From: CBDBLK01 sp965243145
Lineage (GTDB): Bacteria; Bdellovibrionota; Bacteriovoracia; Bacteriovoracales; Bacteriovoracaceae
DNA: 64,000 nucleotides
Reading direction: 5' to 3'
Assembly (NCBI GenBank): GCA_965243145.1
Contig: CBDEUB010000002.1
Span: 2,728,001-2,792,000, forward strand
Shown: positions 59,734 through 64,000 of the stretch, one piece after another
Numbering within the stretch: the first letter of the stretch is position 1
How the letters are laid out: each line of letters opens with the position of its first letter
Program-made: the position numbers and the translations under genes
The notes under the pieces: model-generated
What the model was told of the DNA's origin: nothing
What the model saw: the letters and a program-made list of their open reading frames with translations, nothing else
Databases searched by the model: none

Positions 59734-60756
59734 GTGAAGTTGAATAAATGGATTTTATTTTTGGGTTTGATTCTCGCTCTGGCCAGGGGGACGGCGGCGG
59801 CCACTGTGGTGAAAGTCAACGGTGCCGGGGCGACCTTTCCCTATCCCATTTATTCTAAGTGGTTTGCCGACTATGAAAAGGCCTATCGCCATGCTCGATT
59901 CAACTACCGGCCGATAGGGTCGGGAGGGGGAGTGCGCCAATTGCTCAAGGGTACTGTGGATTTTGGGGCCTCCGATGTTGCGGTGGCCCCGCGGGAGATG
60001 AAAAAGGCCGCCTGGCCGATTCGGCACATTCCCACCGTTTTAGGGGCGGTGGCGATCGCCTACCACCTGCCCCGTGGAGCGCAGAAAAAAGCGGCCCACG
60101 CCCCGTTCAGGCTGGACGGGGAAACCCTGGCGGCCATTTTTTTGGGAACCATCCGCCAGTGGAATCACTCGGCCATCGCTGGCCTCAACCCCGACTTTCA
60201 ACTTCCGGCGGAGGATATTTTAGTGGTTCGCCGGGCCGAGGGATCGGGCACCACGGCGGTCTTTGCCGATTATCTGAGCAAGGCATCCGGGGCCTGGGAA
60301 AAGCGGGTCGGCCGGGGCAAAACCTTGCGCTGGCCAGTGGGTATCGGGGCGCGGGGCAATGACGGAGTGACCAACATGGTCAAACAGACCCCCGGCAGTT
60401 TGGGTTATGTCGAACTGGCCTATGCCATCAACAACCAATTGCCCACCGCCGCTTTAAAAAACCGCGCCGGGGAATACATTGGGCCAACCCTGGCGGGGAT
60501 GGTGGCCGCTGCCGGGAGCGCTGGCCAGAATTTCACCCAATCCATTACCCACTCGGCGGAGAAGGGGGCCTATCCCATCTCCGCCTTCACTTTTATTTTA
60601 TTGCCCCAAATGGCCAGAGAAAGCGCGCAAATCGGGGAGTTGAAAAAATTTCTCCACTGGGCCTTGGATGGGCCAGCTCAAGCATCGGCCAGAGAATTGC
60701 ACTACGCTCCCCTGCCGGCCAAATTGGCGCAACGGATGCGGGCGCAACTGCTTTGA
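59734..60756 (+). CDS. pstS: Phosphate-binding protein PstS
   Basis: A signal peptide (KWILFLGLILALARGTAA) precedes the binding protein: GAGATFPYPIYSKWFADY, RPIGSGGGVRQLLKGTVDFG, FLGTIRQWNHSAI, RRAEGSGTTAVFADYLSKA and GSLGYVELAYA, all typical phosphate contacts. It captures phosphate in the periplasm for PstCAB. GTG 59734 follows GGGGAG; the frame also opens at TTG 59728. No clear Pho box is seen upstream. Confidence 0.95.
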   Translation: MKLNKWILFLGLILALARGTAAATVVKVNGAGATFPYPIYSKWFADYEKAYRHARFNYRPIGSGGGVRQLLKGTVDFGASDVAVAPREMKKAAWPIRHIPTVLGAVAIAYHLPRGAQKKAAHAPFRLDGETLAAIFLGTIRQWNHSAIAGLNPDFQLPAEDILVVRRAEGSGTTAVFADYLSKASGAWEKRVGRGKTLRWPVGIGARGNDGVTNMVKQTPGSLGYVELAYAINNQLPTAALKNRAGEYIGPTLAGMVAAAGSAGQNFTQSITHSAEKGAYPISAFTFILLPQMARESAQIGELKKFLHWALDGPAQASARELHYAPLPAKLAQRMRAQLL

Positions 60757-61670
60757 AGTTGCCCCACTCGCGCCCCCTCCATTTGTATTTTCTCCAGGCG
60801 GTGGGGATTGGAGTAGTGGCGCTCCTGGGGTGGATGGTGATCCTTTTGCTGGTGCAGGCCTGGCCAGCGATACAACAAGCAGGAGTGGGGTTTTGGTCTT
60901 CCGACTGGTGGAATCCGGCGGGGGAAGAGTTTGGCGCTCTGGGCCTGGTGTACGGCACTTTGGCCACCTCCATGTTCTCCTTGGGCCTGGCCACGCCTTT
61001 GGCCCTTGCGGTGGCGTTGTTGTGCAGTGAAATTTTGCCGCGAAAAGTGGGCCAGGGGTTGGGCCTGGTGGTGGAAACCATCGCCGCCATCCCCTCCATC
61101 ATCTTTGGATTGTGGGGAATTTTTTACTTGGCCCCGTGGGTGAGAGACACTCTCTCCCCGCCGCTCAAATCCTACCTGGGTTTTCTGCCCCTGTTTCAAG
61201 GGGCCAGTTTTGGCATCGGCATGCTGACCGCCATCCTCATTTTGAGCATTATGATGATCCCCACCATCACCTCCCTGTGCCGGGAAATTTTCAGGGCAGT
61301 GCCCTCCCACTACAAAGAGGCGGCGCTGGGGTTGGGGGCCACCCGCTGGGAGATGATCCAACTGGCCATACTCCGCCCCAACTTCTCCGGCATTGTGGGT
61401 AGCATGGCGTTGGGATTGGCCCGGGCCTTGGGCGAAACCATGGCGGTGGCGATGGTGATCGGCAACCAGGCCCAGGTGAACCTCAGCGTGTTTGCCCCCG
61501 CCTCCACCATGGCCTCCATCATCGCCAACGAATACGCCGAGGCGGAGAGCGACCTGCACATTTCGGCATTGTGCCTAGTCGGCCTGGGCCTGTTTGTGAT
61601 CACTTTGGCGATCAACCTCGGGGCGCGCTGGATCGTCCGCCGCTCCCATTTCTTTCGTCGGTCAGGGTAG
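60753..61670 (+). CDS. pstC: Phosphate ABC permease PstC
   Basis: Six or so helices with IVALLCSEILPRKVG-like and IAAIPSIIFGLWGIFYLAP segments, and the EAA loop EAALGLGATRWEMIQLAIL followed by ALGETMAVAMVIGN, identify PstC. It forms the inner-membrane channel with PstA. It starts on TTG 60753, overlapping the pstS stop. Confidence 0.95.
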   Translation: MKLPHSRPLHLYFLQAVGIGVVALLGWMVILLLVQAWPAIQQAGVGFWSSDWWNPAGEEFGALGLVYGTLATSMFSLGLATPLALAVALLCSEILPRKVGQGLGLVVETIAAIPSIIFGLWGIFYLAPWVRDTLSPPLKSYLGFLPLFQGASFGIGMLTAILILSIMMIPTITSLCREIFRAVPSHYKEAALGLGATRWEMIQLAILRPNFSGIVGSMALGLARALGETMAVAMVIGNQAQVNLSVFAPASTMASIIANEYAEAESDLHISALCLVGLGLFVITLAINLGARWIVRRSHFFRRSG

Positions 61671-61674
61671 CGCA

Positions 61675-62538
61675 ATGGGTGATCACTATTTCCGATACCG
61701 CAAAATCAAAAACGCCCTGGCCCATGGTGGCCTAGTGGTGGCCGCCAGCGTGGTGCTCGTCCCCATCACTTCCGTCGCCCTATTTATCCTGGGCCAAGGG
61801 GTGGGCAGTCTCGATTGGGATTTTTTTATCCGCGCCGAAGCGGGGGCGGGCCAGAGCGGGGGGGGCATGTTGCACGCCATTTTGGGCACGCTCACCATCG
61901 CCGGACTGGGGGCCAGCTACGCCGTTCCCACGGGCGTTCTTTGTGGCATCTTTTTGGCCGAGTACCCCCACCGCAAATTGGCCAGCATCTTGCGGGTGTG
62001 TGCCGACTTGCTGGCCGGGATTCCCTCCATCGTGGTGGGCATCTTTGCCTATTTGTTGGTGGTCATCCCCATGGGCAGTTTTTCCGCCCTGGCCGGATCG
62101 GTGGGACTCTCGATCATTATCCTCCCCATCGTCATCCGCTCCACCGAGGAAATTTTAAAGCTGGTGCCGGGCCATGTCCGCCAGGCGGGACTCAGCTTGG
62201 GCCTGCCGCGCTTTAAGGTGATCTTCTTTATCATTGTCAGGGGCCAGCTGCCGGGGCTTTTGACCGGCGTAATTTTGGCCATCTCCCGGGCCACTGGCGA
62301 GACCGCACCGCTTTTATTTACCGCTTTTGGCAGTCGCTTTGTCTCCTTTGAATTGGACAAACCCATGGCCTCCCTGCCGGTGCAAATTTACACCTACGCC
62401 AGTTCGCCTGTGCCCGATTTGCAGCGCCAGGCGTGGGCCGGGGCCTTGGTGTTGTTGGCGCTGGTCTTGGGCCTAAATTTATTTTCCCGCCTGGTGCTCC
62501 AGCGCATGAACACTCCGGGCAAGAGGGGCGCGCGATGA
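61675..62538 (+). CDS. pstA: Phosphate ABC permease PstA
   Basis: PstA is shown by GVLCGIFLAEYPHRKLASI, LAGIPSIVVGIFAYLLVV, the EAA-type loop ILKLVPGHVRQAGLSLGLPR and ISRATGETAPLLFTAFG. ATG 61675 follows the pstC stop by four bases; the stop overlaps the pstB ATG (ATGA). Confidence 0.95.
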   Translation: MGDHYFRYRKIKNALAHGGLVVAASVVLVPITSVALFILGQGVGSLDWDFFIRAEAGAGQSGGGMLHAILGTLTIAGLGASYAVPTGVLCGIFLAEYPHRKLASILRVCADLLAGIPSIVVGIFAYLLVVIPMGSFSALAGSVGLSIIILPIVIRSTEEILKLVPGHVRQAGLSLGLPRFKVIFFIIVRGQLPGLLTGVILAISRATGETAPLLFTAFGSRFVSFELDKPMASLPVQIYTYASSPVPDLQRQAWAGALVLLALVLGLNLFSRLVLQRMNTPGKRGAR

Positions 62539-63293
62539 ATTCCATTTTGCGGGTGAAAAATCTCAGCGTGTGGTATCACCAGTTTCACGCCGTCAAGGGC
62601 ATTTCCTGCGATTACGCCCCTCACTCCATCACTGCCATCATTGGCCCTTCCGGCTGTGGCAAGTCGTCTTATCTTCGCGCCATCAACCGCATCTACGAAG
62701 AAATTCCCGGTGCCCGCGCCGAGGGGGAAATTTTTTATGGTGGCCAAAATATCCTGGACGCCAAAGTGGATGCGGTGAAGTTGAGACGCCACATCGGCAT
62801 GGTTTTTCAGCGGCCCAATCCCTTTCCCGGCATGTCGGTCTACGAAAATGTCACCATTGGGCCTAAACTGGGGGGCGTGCGCGGTTCTGAGAACTTGCTG
62901 GAAATTTGCCAGACATCGCTGGAAAAGGCGGCCCTGTGGGAGGAGGTCAAGGACAAATTGCACCATCCCGCCGAGCAGCTCTCGGGAGGGCAACAGCAAC
63001 GGCTGTGTTTGGCCAGGTCGTTGGCGGTCAACCCGGTGATCGTGTTGATGGACGAACCCACTTCCGCCCTCGACCCCATCGCCACCGGAAAGATCGAGGA
63101 ACTGATGTTTGAATTAAAGAAAGATTACACTTTGATCGTGGTCACTCACAATATCCAACAGGCGGCACGGATCGCCGATCACACCAGCTTTTTTGTGTTG
63201 GGGGAATTGATCGAACACGGGGCCAATGATCGCATTTTTACCAACCCGCAGTGCCGGCAGACCGAAGATTATATTTCTGGCCGCTTCGGGTGA
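62535..63293 (+). CDS. pstB: Phosphate ABC ATPase PstB
   Basis: The 252 residues carry Walker A IIGPSGCGKSSYLRAINR, MVFQRPNPFPGMSVYENV, signature QLSGGQQQRLCLARSLA, Walker B VIVLMDEPTSALDPIATGKI and VVTHNIQQAARIADH. It powers phosphate uptake. I use ATG 62535, overlapping the pstA stop, rather than the open frame to 62433. Confidence 0.96.
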   Translation: MNSILRVKNLSVWYHQFHAVKGISCDYAPHSITAIIGPSGCGKSSYLRAINRIYEEIPGARAEGEIFYGGQNILDAKVDAVKLRRHIGMVFQRPNPFPGMSVYENVTIGPKLGGVRGSENLLEICQTSLEKAALWEEVKDKLHHPAEQLSGGQQQRLCLARSLAVNPVIVLMDEPTSALDPIATGKIEELMFELKKDYTLIVVTHNIQQAARIADHTSFFVLGELIEHGANDRIFTNPQCRQTEDYISGRFG

Positions 63294-63310
63294 TGGCCAC
63301 GGGAGGAGTG

Positions 63311-63997
63311 ATGGAATTGACGACCGATTTTTTGAAAGGACAGGTGAACGAAATGGCCCAAGTGGTGGAGAGTATTGTGGAGGCCACTCTCGACGGGGGA
63401 ATTGGCCTGGAGGAAGTGTACCAACTGGAGGACAAGATCAATCACTACCACAAGGACATTGACGACGCCTGTTTTAAGTTTATGGCGCTCAAGCGGCCCC
63501 TGGCCCACGACTTGCGCACCGGAATTGCCTGCATGAAGATCAATTCAGAACTGGAGCGCATTGCCGATCAGGGCACAACCATCAAGCGTTACCAGCAAAA
63601 AATCAAGGCCCAGCTCCCGAAAGTGGCGCAGCTACAGAAATTGGTGGCCAGAATGTTGAAAAAGGCACTCCAGGCCTTTGGCCACGCCAACACGGAGATC
63701 GCCACCGATGTGATCAAAACCGACCGCGAGGCAAACGCCCTCCACCGCGAAATTTTGCAGGAGTGTCTACTGGGAATGAAGGAGGGGGAACTTTCTTTTG
63801 AAGACGGATTTTGCAGCATTTGGATCGCCAAAAATTTGGAGCGCATCGGCGACTTGTGCACCAATATTGCCGAAGATGTCATCTTTATTGAAAAGAGTGC
63901 CGATGTTCGCCACAACCCCGCTTTCAAGGGAGAGCAGGGCCTTGGCCCCTCCCGCTTTGACAAATTCTTAAATTCCATCGACCGGAAAAATTTATAA
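63311..63997 (+). CDS. phoU: Phosphate regulator PhoU
   Basis: Two similar three-helix halves with metal-binding acidic motifs are visible: DLRTGIACMKINSELERIADQ and WIAKNLERIGDLCTNIAEDV. PhoU links Pst transport to the PhoR/PhoB system and restrains uptake. ATG 63311 has GGAGG close upstream; ATG 63293, overlapping the pstB stop, is the alternative. No phoB or phoR is visible before the window ends. Confidence 0.94.
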   Translation: MELTTDFLKGQVNEMAQVVESIVEATLDGGIGLEEVYQLEDKINHYHKDIDDACFKFMALKRPLAHDLRTGIACMKINSELERIADQGTTIKRYQQKIKAQLPKVAQLQKLVARMLKKALQAFGHANTEIATDVIKTDREANALHREILQECLLGMKEGELSFEDGFCSIWIAKNLERIGDLCTNIAEDVIFIEKSADVRHNPAFKGEQGLGPSRFDKFLNSIDRKNL

Positions 63998-64000
63998 TTA

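Noticed and set aside
61858..61865. Eight-G tract inside pstA as a phase-variation site
   Set aside because: It encodes glycines in a conserved frame, and similar 7-8 base G/C runs are common in the GC-rich genes here.
1..64000. Long reading frames on the opposite strand of most genes
   Set aside because: They lie fully within well-supported genes, lack family motifs and reflect the GC-rich third codon position of the real gene.

Overview
The window looks like a chromosomal stretch of a Gram-negative bacterium. It has an LptE-type lipopolysaccharide-assembly lipoprotein, several lipobox lipoproteins, an LpoB-type lipoprotein and a pst-phoU phosphate operon. Base composition is near balanced, with clearly AT-richer islands. 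The mix of housekeeping genes, many secreted or lipoprotein genes without known function, a SUV3-type RNA helicase, an ATP/ADP-translocase-like carrier, HD-GYP and PilZ proteins recalls Bdellovibrio-like lineages (Bdellovibrionota). That placement is inference; no rRNA or other marker is present to fix it.

Layout. 1-9.4 kb: a heterodimeric ABC exporter pair, a lipoate ligase preceded by a palindromic repeat element, an SDH_sah-type protease with a small partner, then YggS, an SRPBCC protein, GlpX, PilZ and malate dehydrogenase. 9.5-14 kb: hypothetical, ankyrin and HD-GYP proteins, a protein with a 45-bp tandem repeat, and a BrnT-BrnA toxin-antitoxin pair with a clear promoter/operator. 14-18.7 kb: a DtxR-like regulator, translocase and SUV3 helicase operon, with a second palindromic element lying in frame inside the translocase. 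18.7-19.9 kb: an AT-rich RES-Xre toxin-antitoxin pair. 20-35 kb: secreted proteins and core metabolism (glycosyltransferase, citrate synthase, PyrE, HolA, LptE, DciA, Sua5, DnaJ-like, RpiB, AhcY). 35-39.6 kb: a formylglycine-enzyme-like gene and its wrecked paralog flanking an AT-rich two-component system, then a DUF4143 ATPase controlled by four boxes spaced exactly 22 bp apart. 39.6-43.4 kb: a four-gene Lpo/LPP20/COG3014 lipoprotein operon, one gene of which may start on ATC. 43.5-45.3 kb: an AT-rich two-gene ATPase + PIN nuclease module, a candidate defence system. 45.3-49.6 kb: PyrC, a zinc-binding membrane protein, CysS and Nth. 49.6-59.6 kb: the accessory region, with two PD-(D/E)XK paralogs around an IS5-type insertion that cleanly splits a gene, a second DUF4143 ATPase facing a frameshifted XRE gene, an Rpn-type nuclease, and a pilin-like gene wrecked by an IS3 fragment and probably by a poly-C frame change. 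59.7-64 kb: pstS-pstC-pstA-pstB-phoU.

The most unusual signals are four. (1) A dispersed palindromic element with covarying inverted arms is translated in the same frame inside two unrelated genes, recalling Rickettsia palindromic elements. (2) The ATPase-PIN pair. (3) Phased CCAAAAT-box arrays precede both DUF4143 ATPases. (4) A shared 5' cassette (start codon plus C8/C9 tract) precedes two unrelated genes. Many starts are GTG or TTG, and several operons use overlapping stop/start junctions (TAGTG, ATGA). No rRNA, tRNA, CRISPR array or prophage was recognised.
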